Assembly (NCBI RefSeq): GCF_900167525.1
Contig: NZ_FUZQ01000001.1
Coordinates: 744,001-808,000 of the forward strand
Direction of reading: 5' to 3'
From: Krasilnikoviella flava
GTDB lineage: Bacteria; Actinomycetota; Actinomycetes; Actinomycetales; Cellulomonadaceae
Length of the DNA: 64,000 nucleotides
Under the pieces are notes generated by a model that worked only from the letters and a program-made list of their open reading frames with translations, searched no databases and had not been told where the DNA came from. The translations under genes were made by a program, and so were the position numbers. Positions 1 to 10,793 of the stretch are shown here, piece by piece. Within the stretch, counting starts at the first letter, position 1; the number at the start of each line of letters is the position of its first letter.

Positions 1-957
1 GCCGACGCCGAGGATCGCGGGCAGCGCGGAGAACAGGATGCTCACCTCACGGGTCACGGCGACCGCCACGCCCACGCCGACCAGCACCAGGACCCCGAGC
101 CACACGCCCGGCATCCGCAGCAGCGACAGGAGCAGGCGCGTCGGCGGCACCTCGTACACCTGCCGCTCCGGTGCCTCCGGGGCGACGTCGTCGAGCCCGT
201 CGAGGACGTCGTCCGAGCCCGGCGACGCCGCCGACGGGCCGGGCACTCCAGGCGCGACCGAGGACCCCGGCCCGACCGACGATGCCGGGGTCCCGACAGG
301 CCCGACCGACGGACCGGACCCGACGGACGGGGCCGGCCGGTCGGTGCGGCGGGCGGCCTTGACGCCCGCCGCGCGCGCCAGCAGGTCCGCGCGCAGGTGC
401 TGCGCGTCCGCCTCCTTGAGGAAGCCGATGGCCACCCCCGAGTCGGAGCCGCCCGCCACCTCCAGGCGCAGCTCCGCCAGCCCGAACAGCCGCGCCAGCA
501 GCGGCTGGCGCACGTCGACGGCCTGCAGCCGGTCGAGGCGGGCGTGCCGTTGCTGCCGGAACAGGATGCCCTTGCGCAGGTGCACGACGTCGTCGTCCAC
601 CGCGTACGCCGTCATGCGCCAGGCCAGCGCCGCGTACCCGAAGATGATGCCGACGAGCACGACCACGCCGAGCAGCACCACCCACCACAGGCTGCGGATC
701 GAGTCGGCCGCCTTGATCGCGTTCGACACGTCGTCGAGCACCTGCTGGCTCGCGATGACGAGGATCGCGACGACAGCCGCCCAGCCCCGCACGAACGGGG
801 TGACGGGGTGCACGCGGCGCCAGTCCAGGTCGGGCCGCACGGCCGGCGTCGGTTCGGGCGTCGGTTCGGGCGTCGGTTCGGGCGTCGGTTCGGGCGTCGG
901 TTCGGGCGTCGGTTCGGGCGTCGGCAGCGGGGTCGGCTCCGGGGTCGAGGCGCTCAC
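1..957 (-). CDS. PH-domain membrane protein, YdbT-like (3' end outside window)
   Basis: Starts with GTG at 957, overlapping the stop of the upstream YdbS-like gene by 4 bases (GTGA). 319 codons are visible and the frame is open at the window edge. A Pro-Thr-Glu N-terminal segment (PTPEPTPE repeats, from a 12-bp tandem repeat) is followed by two membrane helices (around residues 52-70 and 78-100) and a bacterial PH domain with the typical LRKGILFRQQRHARLDRLQAV stretch. A low-complexity linker and another hydrophobic segment follow. Paired YdbS/YdbT PH proteins are common membrane proteins of poorly known role; a Bacillus pair is linked to bacteriocin or stress resistance (family knowledge). 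The linker at 257-313 looks like a decayed R1 repeat that has become coding (inference). Confidence 0.8.
   Translation of the reverse strand, partial: MSASTPEPTPLPTPEPTPEPTPEPTPEPTPEPTPEPTPAVRPDLDWRRVHPVTPFVRGWAAVVAILVIASQQVLDDVSNAIKAADSIRSLWWVVLLGVVVLVGIIFGYAALAWRMTAYAVDDDVVHLRKGILFRQQRHARLDRLQAVDVRQPLLARLFGLAELRLEVAGGSDSGVAIGFLKEADAQHLRADLLARAAGVKAARRTDRPAPSVGSGPSVGPVGTPASSVGPGSSVAPGVPGPSAASPGSDDVLDGLDDVAPEAPERQVYEVPPTRLLLSLLRMPGVWLGVLVLVGVGVAVAVTREVSILFSALPAILGVG
257..313. repeat. possible decayed R1 repeat in coding sequence
   Basis: GGTCCCGACAGGCCCGACC with an inverted partner resembles the R1 hairpin core. The encoded linker (SVGPVGTPASSVGPG) resembles the VEPVET...VSTGST peptide that intact R1 copies encode. 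This is a similarity judgement only. Confidence 0.35.
851..922. repeat. 12-bp tandem repeat, 6 copies, inside a coding region
   Basis: Six perfect copies of ggttcgggcgtc in a row. On the minus strand they encode a Pro-Thr-Pro-Glu repeat in the N-terminal cytoplasmic segment of the YdbT-like protein. The unit is a multiple of three, so copy-number change would keep the frame. Confidence 0.95.
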
Positions 958-1478
958 AGGCCGGCCAGCCTCGCCTCACCGCGCGCGGTGAGACGGTCGC
1001 GCAGCCGCTCGGCCTCGTCGGGCACGAGGCCGGGGATGTCGGCGTCGGTGCCCGCCGACGCGGTGTGCAGCTGCACCTTCGCGATGCCGAGCTTGCGGTC
1101 CAACGGACCCGCCTCCACGTCCACGTACTGCATGCGGCCGTACGGGACGACGACGAGCGTGCGGAACATGATGCCCTTGCGGATCAGCAGGTCGTCGTCG
1201 CGCTCCGCGTACCCGATCGCGCGCACCTGGCGCGGCACGAGCAGCAGCGCCCACACCAGCAGCGCAGCCGGGATGCCGGCCAGGAGCCAGAACCACGGGG
1301 AGACGAGGACGGCGAGCACCACGCCTGTGACGATCGGCACGGCCAGGGTGGCGGACGTCGAGATCAGGCGCGCCGGCACGAGCCGTGGCGACACGCGCTG
1401 CCAAGCGACGTCCGGCGGGTCGAAGGGACCGGTCTGCCGCGTGGTCGACGGGTCGGCGCCCGCGGGGATGCTGGTCAT
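954..1478 (-). CDS. PH-domain membrane protein, YdbS-like
   Basis: 174 residues starting MTSIPAGAD. Two adjacent membrane helices (around residues 37-70) are followed by a PH domain of the bPH_2/YdbS type (LLIRKGIMFRTLVVVPYGRMQYVDVEAGPL region). The start at 1478 was chosen because GGAAGG lies about 9 bases upstream; the in-frame ATG at 1487 sits directly against that purine run. The downstream YdbT-like gene starts inside the stop codon, so the two are translationally coupled, as usual for YdbS/YdbT pairs. Function is unknown beyond membrane location. Confidence 0.85.
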   Translation of the reverse strand: MTSIPAGADPSTTRQTGPFDPPDVAWQRVSPRLVPARLISTSATLAVPIVTGVVLAVLVSPWFWLLAGIPAALLVWALLLVPRQVRAIGYAERDDDLLIRKGIMFRTLVVVPYGRMQYVDVEAGPLDRKLGIAKVQLHTASAGTDADIPGLVPDEAERLRDRLTARGEARLAGL

Positions 1479-1510
1479 GGGACCCATCCTTCCATCCGGG
1501 GCGACCGCGC

Positions 1511-1999
1511 TCACGACGGCAGCGGGTCCGCGTGCTCCTCGGTGTCGCCGCCGTCGGCGTCGTCGGAGGGCGGGAGCTGGCAGAACCGCTCCACGACGAG
1601 GCCCACCACGCACAGCACCACCGCGCACGCCGCCGCGATGCCGGCCGCGACCGCCTGGTCGCGGCGCGCCTCGATCTGCAGCTGTCCCAGCACCACCAGC
1701 ACGCTCGCGACGTACCGGCCCGCGAGCAGCGCCCCGGTCAGCGCCCCCGCCTTGGCCAGCACGAACGTGCGGGCCGCGCGCAGAGGGTCGAGGCCGGGGC
1801 GGTCGCCCTTCTGGTAGGCGCGCACCGCCCAGCCCATCCAGAAGATGACGCCGGCGAGCGCGAGGATCGCGACGTCCTCCACCCATGCGACCGAGGGCAG
1901 GTAGATGCCGCGCGACTCGAGCAGCCGGAGCAGCCCGGCACCGCCGACCGCCACCACGGCGGCGACGAGGGCGAGCAGGCGGACCGAGGTGCGGCGCAT
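1511..1999 (-). CDS. DUF3180 family membrane protein
   Basis: 162 residues with four predicted membrane helices, starting MRRTSVRLLALV and ending in a short acidic tail (DDADGGDTEEHAD). The length and the position directly after the folate genes match the actinobacterial DUF3180 family, which is conserved in this context but has no assigned function. The ATG lies one base after the stop of folB-folK (TGAGATG), so it probably depends on translational coupling. Probably part of the ftsH-fol operon. Confidence 0.85.
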   Translation of the reverse strand: MRRTSVRLLALVAAVVAVGGAGLLRLLESRGIYLPSVAWVEDVAILALAGVIFWMGWAVRAYQKGDRPGLDPLRAARTFVLAKAGALTGALLAGRYVASVLVVLGQLQIEARRDQAVAAGIAAACAVVLCVVGLVVERFCQLPPSDDADGGDTEEHADPLPS

Positions 2000-2000
2000 C

Positions 2001-4004
2001 TCAGCGCTCGTCCTCCCCGTACCGCTCCTGCGGGCGGGCCTGACCGGGGTGCACCTCCGGCAGCGGGGCGAACGGGTCGGGGAAGGCCGGCGCGTCGGCG
2101 GTGGGGAGATCGGCCGCCGGGGCCGGCGCGGGGGCCGGCGGCACCGGTTCGTGCCGCACGGGCCCCGCGACCAGCGGCTGCGGGGAGAACTGCTCGGGCG
2201 TGTAGGCCCCGGGGGCCGACGTCGCCGGGGCGAACGACGACGGCGCAGCGGGAGGCATCGCCGGGCTCGACGGCACGGGGGCGGACGGCACCGGGCTCGA
2301 CGGTGCCGGGGGCACCGGCGCGTGGGAGTGCTCCGGCGCACCGCTCAGGGGATCCGCGGGCGCCGGCGCGGGCGGCCCGACGGGCGCGAACGGCCGCGGC
2401 ATGACGGGCTGGTCCGGGTCCGGGCCGAACGGGTCGGGCGCGACGGCGCGCGGCTCCGCGGCGGGCGGGTCCTCGCGGCGCGGCTCGGCGACCGGCGGCT
2501 CGGCGACGGGCTGCTCGGCGACCGGCGGCACCGGCGCGTACGGGTCCGCGACCGGGCCGTCGTCGGACGACGGTTCGACGGCACGAGGCTCGGCGGCACG
2601 AGGCTCGACCGTGGGCGGCTCGGCTGCGGCGACCTCCGGGGCGTAGGCCTCGGGCGCGAAGGCTTCGGGCGAGTAGGTCTCGGGCGAGTAGGTCTCGGGC
2701 GCGTACGCCTCGGGTGCGTACGCCTCAGGTGCGTAAGCCTCGCCCGGAGAGGCCGGCTCCGGGTCGTCGGCGGCGGGCTCGGCCGCGACGGCGGACTGCG
2801 GCACCGGCGTGGACGGCGCCGGGTCGGACGCGCCGACGGACACCTGCCCGGTGCTCTGCGTGGGCCCGGTCAGCCAGTCGAGCGCGAGCCAGCGGATGCC
2901 GCCCCGGTCGGGGGCCGTCACCGCGAGCTGCCCGACGGGGCCGCCGCCGGGACCGCCGAGCAGCGCGTCCGGCGCCACCTCCGCCCACGGCACGAGCACG
3001 AAGGCCCGCTCCTGCGCGCGCGGGTGCGGCAGCTCCAGGTCGGGCGCCGTCGCGACGAGCGACCCGTACTGCACGATGTCGACGTCGAGGGTGCGCGGCC
3101 CCCACCGCTCCTCGCGGACCCGGCCGTGCTGCGCCTCCACCTGCTGTGTGCTGCGCAGCAGGTCGCGCGGCGACAGCGTGGTCCGCACGACGAGCACCGC
3201 GTTGAGGTAGTCCGGCTGCTCGGGCCCGCCGACCGCGGCCGTGCGCGCGAGCGGCGAGACCTCCATGACCTGCACGCCCGGCTGCCGGTCGACGTCGGTC
3301 ACGGCCTGGCGCAGCGTGACCTGCGCGTCGCCGAGATTCGCGCCGAGCGCCAGCACGGCCTCGACCGGCTCCGCGGGCGTCGCGTCGAGCGGGTCGCCGG
3401 CCGGCGCAGGCTCGGGCTCGGCGTCCACGTCGGGCGTCGGCGGGACGGGCACCGCGACGGGTGCCGGCGGGACGGGCACGGCGGCCACGGCCGGGGCCGC
3501 GTCGATCAGGGCCGCGGCGGCAGCCTGCGCCGCGGCGTGGGGCTCGGCGTAGGACTCGGCCACCGGCTCCTCGACGACGCCCGGCACCGGCACGACCGGC
3601 GGGTGCGCGCGGTCGCGGCGCACCACGATCTCGACGTCGTCGAAAGGCACCGGGATGGGCGCCTGCGGCTTGTGCACGCGCACGTCGACGGCCTGCACCG
3701 CGGGGTGGTCCAGCACCACGGCGGCGATCCGCTCGGCGACGGTCTCCACGAGGTCGGCCGGGGAGCCGGCCAGGACGTCGTGCACGTCCTGCGCGACATC
3801 GGCGTAGCTCACCGTCTGCCCGAGGTCGTCGGACGACGCCGCGGCCCGGGTGTCCAGGTGCAGCACCACGTCGGCGCTGAAGACCTGCCCGTCGGCGCGC
3901 TCGTGCGCGAGCACCCCGTGGTGGCCCGTCGCCGAGACGCCGGCGAGGCGGATCTGGTCGAGCGGCTGTCCGTCCGGTCCCGGTACGGCTGCAGCGAACG
4001 TCAC
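2001..4004 (-). CDS. folB-folK: dihydroneopterin aldolase / HPPK fusion with long low-complexity tail
   Basis: 667 residues from a GTG that overlaps the folP stop (GTGA). Residues about 18-132 are dihydroneopterin aldolase (FolB; GHHGVLAHERADGQ near residue 28, HKP near 111). Residues about 214-378 are 6-hydroxymethyl-dihydropterin pyrophosphokinase (FolK; LGANLGD and the signature RWGPRTLDVDI at 300-310). A Pro/Ala/Val linker of about 80 residues joins them. The last 285 or so residues are Pro/Ala/Glu-rich with no recognised fold, including seven pentapeptide repeats of the EAYAP type (coded by 2641-2747). FolB-FolK carries out two consecutive folate steps and feeds FolP, encoded just upstream. 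FolB-FolK fusions are common in actinobacteria; the long disordered tail is unusual. Confidence 0.93.
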   Translation of the reverse strand: MTFAAAVPGPDGQPLDQIRLAGVSATGHHGVLAHERADGQVFSADVVLHLDTRAAASSDDLGQTVSYADVAQDVHDVLAGSPADLVETVAERIAAVVLDHPAVQAVDVRVHKPQAPIPVPFDDVEIVVRRDRAHPPVVPVPGVVEEPVAESYAEPHAAAQAAAAALIDAAPAVAAVPVPPAPVAVPVPPTPDVDAEPEPAPAGDPLDATPAEPVEAVLALGANLGDAQVTLRQAVTDVDRQPGVQVMEVSPLARTAAVGGPEQPDYLNAVLVVRTTLSPRDLLRSTQQVEAQHGRVREERWGPRTLDVDIVQYGSLVATAPDLELPHPRAQERAFVLVPWAEVAPDALLGGPGGGPVGQLAVTAPDRGGIRWLALDWLTGPTQSTGQVSVGASDPAPSTPVPQSAVAAEPAADDPEPASPGEAYAPEAYAPEAYAPETYSPETYSPEAFAPEAYAPEVAAAEPPTVEPRAAEPRAVEPSSDDGPVADPYAPVPPVAEQPVAEPPVAEPRREDPPAAEPRAVAPDPFGPDPDQPVMPRPFAPVGPPAPAPADPLSGAPEHSHAPVPPAPSSPVPSAPVPSSPAMPPAAPSSFAPATSAPGAYTPEQFSPQPLVAGPVRHEPVPPAPAPAPAADLPTADAPAFPDPFAPLPEVHPGQARPQERYGEDER
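2641..2747. repeat. 15-bp coding repeats (EAYAP pentapeptides) in folB-folK tail
   Basis: About seven imperfect 15-bp units. On the minus strand they encode EAYAP, ETYSP or EAFAP pentapeptides. They belong to the low-complexity C-terminal tail of the FolB-FolK protein. Confidence 0.85.
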
Positions 4005-4975
4005 GAGAGGCCCTCCTTGCTGGCGGCGGTTCCTGCCCTGCCCACGGCTTCGGTGCGGTGCGCCGGTGCGGTCATCCCGGCATCCTCCACGTCGCGGGAC
4101 GCCGCCGTCCAGGCGTCCGCGACGCGGACGGCGTCGGCGCTGGCACGCACGGCGTGCACCCGCACCGCCCACGCCCCGGCGGCGGCGGACAGCGCGGAGA
4201 CCGCGGCAGTGGCGTCGTCGCGCTCCAGCGGCGGCGCGGGCTCGTCGGCGGACAGCCCGCGCGTGCCCTCGAGCAGGTGGCCCAGGAATCGCTTGCGGGA
4301 GGCGCCCACGAGGACCGGACGGCCGAGCGAGTGCAGGGCGTCCAGGTGCGCGAGGATCGGCCAGTTCAGCGCACCGGCCTTCGAGAACCCGAGGCCCGGG
4401 TCGAGCACGATCTGGTCCGGGCTCACGCCGACCGCGACGAGCGCGTCCATGCGGGCCGCGAGCTCGTCGCGCACCTCCGTCACGACGTCGTCGTACACCT
4501 CGAGGCTGTCCATGACGTCGGCGTGCCCGCGCCAGTGCATCGCGACGTACGCCACGCCGGTCTCCGCCACGACGTGCCCCATGCGCGGGTCGGCGTAGCT
4601 GCCCGAGACGTCGTTGACGATCCGCGCGCCCGCCGCGACCGCCGCCTCGGCGACCGAGGCCCGGGTCGTGTCGACCGACACCACCGCGCCGTGCGCCGCG
4701 AGCCGCTCGATGACGGGCACCACCCGGCGCAGCTCCTCCGCCTCGTCGACGCGCGCCGAGCCCGGGCGGGTCGACTCGCCGCCGACGTCGAGGATCTCCG
4801 CGCCCTCGCCCATCAGGTCGAGGCCGTGCTGCACGCCCGCGTCGGCGTCGAACCACCGGCCGCCGTCCGAGAACGAGTCGGGCGTGATGTTCACGACGCC
4901 CATGACGAGGCAGCGGCCGACGCCGGACAGCTCCGGCAGCCCGGCGACCACCGCGTCGCGCGGGTGCGCGGTCAT
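4001..4975 (-). CDS. folP: dihydropteroate synthase
   Basis: 324 residues. Joins p-aminobenzoate to hydroxymethyl-dihydropterin pyrophosphate to give dihydropteroate, in the cytosol. Signatures seen: MGVVNITPDSFSDGG near residue 25, DVGGESTRPGS near 63, VSVDTTR near 98, and GASRKRFLG near 225 (pterin/phosphate site). Starts at ATG 4975, 7 bases after the folE stop; the 3' end overlaps folB-folK by 4 bases. Lies in the order folE-folP-folBK, so the operon covers most of the pterin branch of folate synthesis. Confidence 0.96.
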   Translation of the reverse strand: MTAHPRDAVVAGLPELSGVGRCLVMGVVNITPDSFSDGGRWFDADAGVQHGLDLMGEGAEILDVGGESTRPGSARVDEAEELRRVVPVIERLAAHGAVVSVDTTRASVAEAAVAAGARIVNDVSGSYADPRMGHVVAETGVAYVAMHWRGHADVMDSLEVYDDVVTEVRDELAARMDALVAVGVSPDQIVLDPGLGFSKAGALNWPILAHLDALHSLGRPVLVGASRKRFLGHLLEGTRGLSADEPAPPLERDDATAAVSALSAAAGAWAVRVHAVRASADAVRVADAWTAASRDVEDAGMTAPAHRTEAVGRAGTAASKEGLS

Positions 4976-4982
4976 GCCCAGG

Positions 4983-5593
4983 TCACCGCCCCATGACGAG
5001 ACTCATGGCCTCGGCGCGGGTCGTCGCGCTCTGCATAATGCCGCGCACGGCCGACGTCACGGTGCGCGACCCCGGCTTGCGGACCCCGCGCATCGACATG
5101 CACAGGTGTTCGCACTCCACGACGACGAGGACGCCGCGCGGCTCGAGGATGCGCACCATCGCGTCGGCGATCTGCGTGGTCAGCCGCTCCTGCACCTGCG
5201 GGCGCCGCGCGTACACCTCGACGAGCCGCGCGATCTTGGACAGGCCCGTGATGCGCCCGTCCGTGCTCGGGATGTAGCCGACGTGCGCCACGCCGTGGAA
5301 GGGCACCAGGTGGTGCTCGCACGTCGAGTACACCTCGATGTCGCGCACCAGCACCATCTCCTCGTGGCCGAGGTCGAAGGTGGTGGTGAGCACGTCCTCG
5401 GGCTCCTGGCGGAGCCCCGCGAAGATCTCCTGGTAGGCGCGCGCCACGCGGGCAGGCGTCTCCTTGAGACCCTCGCGCTCGGGGTCCTCCCCGACCGCGA
5501 GCAGCAGCTCGCGGACGGCCGCCTCGGCGCGGGCCGAGTCGTACGGCGGCACGTCCGCGGCAGCGCGCATGCCCAGGTCCGTCACCGGATCGG

Positions 5594-5597
<4 letters not shown>
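4983..5597 (-). CDS. folE: GTP cyclohydrolase I
   Basis: 204 residues. Converts GTP to 7,8-dihydroneopterin triphosphate, the first step of folate synthesis. Visible motifs: [14 protein letters not shown] (zinc Cys/His), [27 protein letters not shown] and [13 protein letters not shown] (second zinc cysteine). The GTG at 5597 overlaps the ftsH stop (GTGA) and a second in-frame GTG lies at 5585. The C-terminal end ([17 protein letters not shown]) is normal for FolE, so the gene looks complete. Confidence 0.95.
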
Positions 5598-7666
<2,069 letters not shown>

Positions 7667-7779
7667 CGGCGACGGGGACGGCTCCCCGCTTCCCTTCCGT
7701 CGGGCAACGTGTGGTTCACGACGCTACACGCCGAGTGTGGACGAACCGTGGGTGTTCGCCCAGGGCGCGACGGCGCTGG

Positions 7780-8331
7780 TCAGGAGTAGACGTGGGGCGC
7801 GAGCGTGCCGACGAACGGCAGGTTGCGGTACTTCTCGGCGTAGTCGAGGCCGTAGCCGACCACGAACTCGTTGGGGATGTCGAAGCCGACGTAGCGCACG
7901 TCCACGTCCACCTTCGCGGCGTCGGGCTTGCGCAGCATCGTCGCGATCTCCACCGACTCGGGGCCGCGGGACCGCAGGTTCGCGACGAGCCACGAGAGCG
8001 TGAGACCGGAGTCGATGACGTCCTCGACGATCAGGACGTTGCGTCCGGTGAGGTCGGCGTCCAGGTCCTTGAGGATGCGCACGACGCCGGACGACTTGGT
8101 GCCCGAGCCGTACGAGGACACGGCCATCCAGTCCATCTGCACCGGGTGGTGCAGCCGGCGCGCGAGGTCCGCCATGACCATGACGGCGCCCTTGAGCACC
8201 CCGACCAGGAGCAGGTCCTTGCCCGCGTAGTCGGCGTCGATCTGCGTGGCGATCTCGTCGAGCTTGGTGCCGATCTGCTCCTCGGTGAGCAGGATGTTGG
8301 CGAGGTCGCCTGAGACGTCCGACTGGTCCAC
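7780..8331 (-). CDS. hpt: hypoxanthine phosphoribosyltransferase
   Basis: 183 residues. Salvages hypoxanthine and guanine with PRPP to IMP and GMP. The PRPP-binding motif [17 protein letters not shown] is clear, as are [16 protein letters not shown] and the C-terminal [18 protein letters not shown]. Two GTG starts compete: 8337 overlaps the tilS stop (GTGA) but has GAGGAG directly against it; 8331 has the same GAGGAG 5 bases upstream and is preferred here. Either way hpt is coupled to tilS, the usual tilS-hpt-ftsH order. Confidence 0.93.
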   Translation of the reverse strand: MDQSDVSGDLANILLTEEQIGTKLDEIATQIDADYAGKDLLLVGVLKGAVMVMADLARRLHHPVQMDWMAVSSYGSGTKSSGVVRILKDLDADLTGRNVLIVEDVIDSGLTLSWLVANLRSRGPESVEIATMLRKPDAAKVDVDVRYVGFDIPNEFVVGYGLDYAEKYRNLPFVGTLAPHVYS

Positions 8332-8333
8332 GG

Positions 8334-9602
8334 TCACTCCTCGAGGGAACGGGGTTGGGGCTGGAGGTTCGCGGGCCGGGCCGGGCGGGGCACGGGGGGT
8401 CGCAGGTAGAGCCTGCCACACGCGCGGAGCGCGCGAGCGTCGCCCGGCAGGTGGACGCTTCCCTGCCCATGCCACGAGACGACGAGCGCGTCGAGGGCAT
8501 CGACGTGGCGGGTCGTCGTCGCCCCGGGCGAGCAGCCGACCGCGAGCGCCGCCGCCCGCAGGGCACGACGTCGCAGCGCGGCGGGGGCTGCCGCGAGCGG
8601 CTCGGCGTCCAGCACGACCTCGCCGGTCGAGCCTGTCGGGACCCCTTCCCCGCCGGTCGAGCCTGTCGAGACCGAGGGACAGGTTTCGACAGGCTCAACC
8701 CCGGGACCGGGCTCGGCCGGCGGGATTTTGGCGGCCGCGAGCAGGTCGGCGGCCAGGGCGTCCAGTGCGTCGGCGTCGTCGCGCAGCTGATCGGCGGTGC
8801 GCGCGAGCGCCTCGACGACGCCCGGCCCGAGCGCGTCCTCCAGCACGGGCACGACGGCCCCCCGCACACGGGTCCGGGCCGGCACCGGCGCGTCGCGAGC
8901 GTCGTACATCGTCGCCTTCCCTTCGTCGGACGGCGACGAAGTACGACGCTCGTCTGGCAGGAGGTTCGTCGGGTCGGTCCAGAAGTCGACGCCGACGGCG
9001 GCGCACGCAGCCTCGGTCTGCGCGCGACGCAGGCCGAGGAACGGCCGCCGGTAGAGCCCGCGACGACGCGGCATGCCCGCCAGGGAGCGGGCCCCGCTCC
9101 CCCGCGCCAGTCCGAGCAGCACGGACTCCGCCTGGTCGTCGAGGGTGTGCCCGAGCAGCACGGCCGCGGCGCCCGCCTGCGCGGCGGCCCCCTCGAGCGC
9201 GGTGTACCGGGCGTCGCGGGCCGCGCCCTCCGGACCGCCCGCGCCGGGGGCGTCGTCCACCCGCACCCGCAGCACCAGCACCGGATCGAGACCGAGGTCG
9301 CGGCACCGCGCGGCCGCCGTCGCCGCCACGTCCGCCGATCCCGCCTGCATGCCGTGGTCCACGACGACCGCCCCGGCCCGCACCGCGAACCCCGGCGAGC
9401 GCACCGACCGGCCCACGCGCGGCGCCTCGAGGGCGGTCGCCGCCGCCAGCGCGAGGCTGTCCGCGCCGCCCGAGCAGGCGACCAGCACGAGCCCGCCCGC
9501 CGTCAGCCCCTCGAGCCTCGAGGGCGCTCCGCGGGCGAGGTCCGCGAGCTCGGCCCGGACGGCCGCGCGGGCCGCCGCGAGCGCCGGGTCCACGCGGGCC
9601 AC
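8334..9602 (-). CDS. tilS: tRNA(Ile)-lysidine synthase
   Basis: 422 residues from a GTG. Modifies C34 of tRNA-Ile(CAU) to lysidine using ATP and lysine. The PP-loop SGGADS is at 44-49, followed by VVDHGMQ and the typical [22 protein letters not shown] region. The C-terminal TilS_C part is present, but residues about 301-327 ([15 protein letters not shown] and neighbours) are encoded by R1 repeat sequence that has inserted in frame. The insertion lies in a variable linker and the frame is kept, so the protein is probably functional (inference). The 3' end overlaps hpt. Confidence 0.93.
   Translation of the reverse strand: MARVDPALAAARAAVRAELADLARGAPSRLEGLTAGGLVLVACSGGADSLALAAATALEAPRVGRSVRSPGFAVRAGAVVVDHGMQAGSADVAATAAARCRDLGLDPVLVLRVRVDDAPGAGGPEGAARDARYTALEGAAAQAGAAAVLLGHTLDDQAESVLLGLARGSGARSLAGMPRRRGLYRRPFLGLRRAQTEAACAAVGVDFWTDPTNLLPDERRTSSPSDEGKATMYDARDAPVPARTRVRGAVVPVLEDALGPGVVEALARTADQLRDDADALDALAADLLAAAKIPPAEPGPGVEPVETCPSVSTGSTGGEGVPTGSTGEVVLDAEPLAAAPAALRRRALRAAALAVGCSPGATTTRHVDALDALVVSWHGQGSVHLPGDARALRACGRLYLRPPVPRPARPANLQPQPRSLEE
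8621..8700. repeat. R1 repeat cluster inside tilS
   Basis: Three R1 half-units: GGTCGAGCCTGTCGGGACC from about 8624, GGTCGAGCCTGTCGAGACC from about 8654, and the inverted GGTTTCGACAGGCTCAACC at 8682-8700. The last two form a hairpin. All three are read through in frame by tilS. Confidence 0.9.
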
Positions 9603-9612
9603 GGTGCCGACC

Positions 9613-10713
9613 TCAGCCGTGCACGCGGCGCACCCAGGCGCGCGGGTCGGCGATCTCGCGGGCGGACGGCAGGTGCCCGGGCGCGGACCAGACGGCGTTC
9701 AGCCCGTCGCGGCCCACCCGCTCCTCCACGGCGCGCACGAACGCCGCCCCGTCGCGGTACTGCGCAAGCTTGGCGTCCATGCCGAGCACCCGGCGCAGCA
9801 CGACGTCCAGCGCGGGCGCGCCCTCGCCGTCGCGCCGCTTCTCGAAGCGCGCGCGGATCGTGCGCACGGAGCGCACGACGCGCGGCCCGACGGCGTCCAT
9901 CATCACGTCGGCGTGCCCCTCGAGCAGGGCCATGACGGCGGTGACCTCCTCGAGCTCACGGCGCTGCTCGGGCCCGAGGACGCCGTCGAGCGGCGTGACG
10001 AGCTCGCCGCGAGCGGCGCGCAGCACGGTGCGGCCGACCACCGCGACCTTCTGCCGCAGCGGTGCCCGCGTCATCGCCGTCGCGCTCGCCGTCACGCCGT
10101 GCAGGAGGTCGCCGATGCGCCCCACCAGGTGGTCGGCGAGCCACGGCGCGGTGGCGAACTGCAGGGCGTGCGTCTGCTCGTGCAGGCAGACCCACAGCCG
10201 GAAGTCGCGGGGTCGCAGCCCGAGGGCCCGCTCCACCTGCAGCACGTTGGGCGCCACGAGCAGCAGCCGGCCGTAGCCGGGCGCGTGGTCGGCACCGTAC
10301 GGGTCGAACTGGCCGAGCACCCGTCCCGAGAGCAGCGCCAGCAGCCCCCCGACCTCCGCCGCGCCGGCCAGCCGCGCGGCCGCCGAGGTGGCGGGCACGT
10401 CCGTCGCGATCGCCGTCATCACCGGGTCGGTCATCGCCCGCATCGACTGGGCGTTGGCGCGGGTCCAGCCGGCCCGGTCCACCACGTGCACGTCCCCGAA
10501 CCCGCCGCCCGCCGCGCGCGCGGCGGCGGGCTCCATGCCCGTGACCTCCAGCACGTGCCCGACGGCGTCCCCGGCCGCGGCGCGCAGCCCGGCGACGAGC
10601 GCGTCGAGCTCGTCGCGGGGGGCCGTGGCTCCGGGACGCGCGAGCCGTGCGGCGATCTGCGCCGCCGCCGTCCAGTCCAGCAAGGGCTCGGCGGCGGGAG
10701 CTGGCGTGGTCAC
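9613..10713 (-). CDS. DUF2342 zinc-metalloprotease-like protein (F420-associated family)
   Basis: 366 residues from a GTG. The HEQTH motif at 178-182 followed by ALQFA, and [21 protein letters not shown] near 270, match the actinobacterial DUF2342 family, annotated as zinc-dependent metalloprotease or coenzyme-F420-biosynthesis-associated protein. The biochemical role is unproven. It lies between dacB and tilS, 10 bases upstream of tilS, the usual setting of this family. cofD and cofC occur about 19 kb away, in keeping with an F420-making organism. Confidence 0.88.
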   Translation of the reverse strand: MTTPAPAAEPLLDWTAAAQIAARLARPGATAPRDELDALVAGLRAAAGDAVGHVLEVTGMEPAAARAAGGGFGDVHVVDRAGWTRANAQSMRAMTDPVMTAIATDVPATSAAARLAGAAEVGGLLALLSGRVLGQFDPYGADHAPGYGRLLLVAPNVLQVERALGLRPRDFRLWVCLHEQTHALQFATAPWLADHLVGRIGDLLHGVTASATAMTRAPLRQKVAVVGRTVLRAARGELVTPLDGVLGPEQRRELEEVTAVMALLEGHADVMMDAVGPRVVRSVRTIRARFEKRRDGEGAPALDVVLRRVLGMDAKLAQYRDGAAFVRAVEERVGRDGLNAVWSAPGHLPSAREIADPRAWVRRVHG

Positions 10714-10768
10714 GGGACCACGGTAACCACGACCGCCGTCGGCCGAGCTCGTCGTGGCCACGGACCCG

Positions 10769-10793
10769 GGCTCGGGCAGGCTCAACCAGCGGG
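10769..10793. repeat. partial R1 repeat between dacB and DUF2342 gene
   Basis: A single degenerate R1 half (GGGCAGGCTCAACCAGCGG) lying across the dacB stop codon. The other half is not recognisable. Confidence 0.6.

Noticed and set aside
436-445. HEGGH in FtsH (residue numbers, not bases) as a mutated zinc site
   Set aside because: The HExxH pattern is kept and Gly at the third position is tolerated in this family.
397-1848. Long plus-strand ORFs over the PH-domain genes and similar 300-900-residue ORFs elsewhere (for example 1905-4598, 5600-7789, 31923-34916, 39017-41959)
   Set aside because: They are antisense or out-of-frame shadows of clear minus- or plus-strand genes, are Arg/Gly/His-rich and lack any domain.
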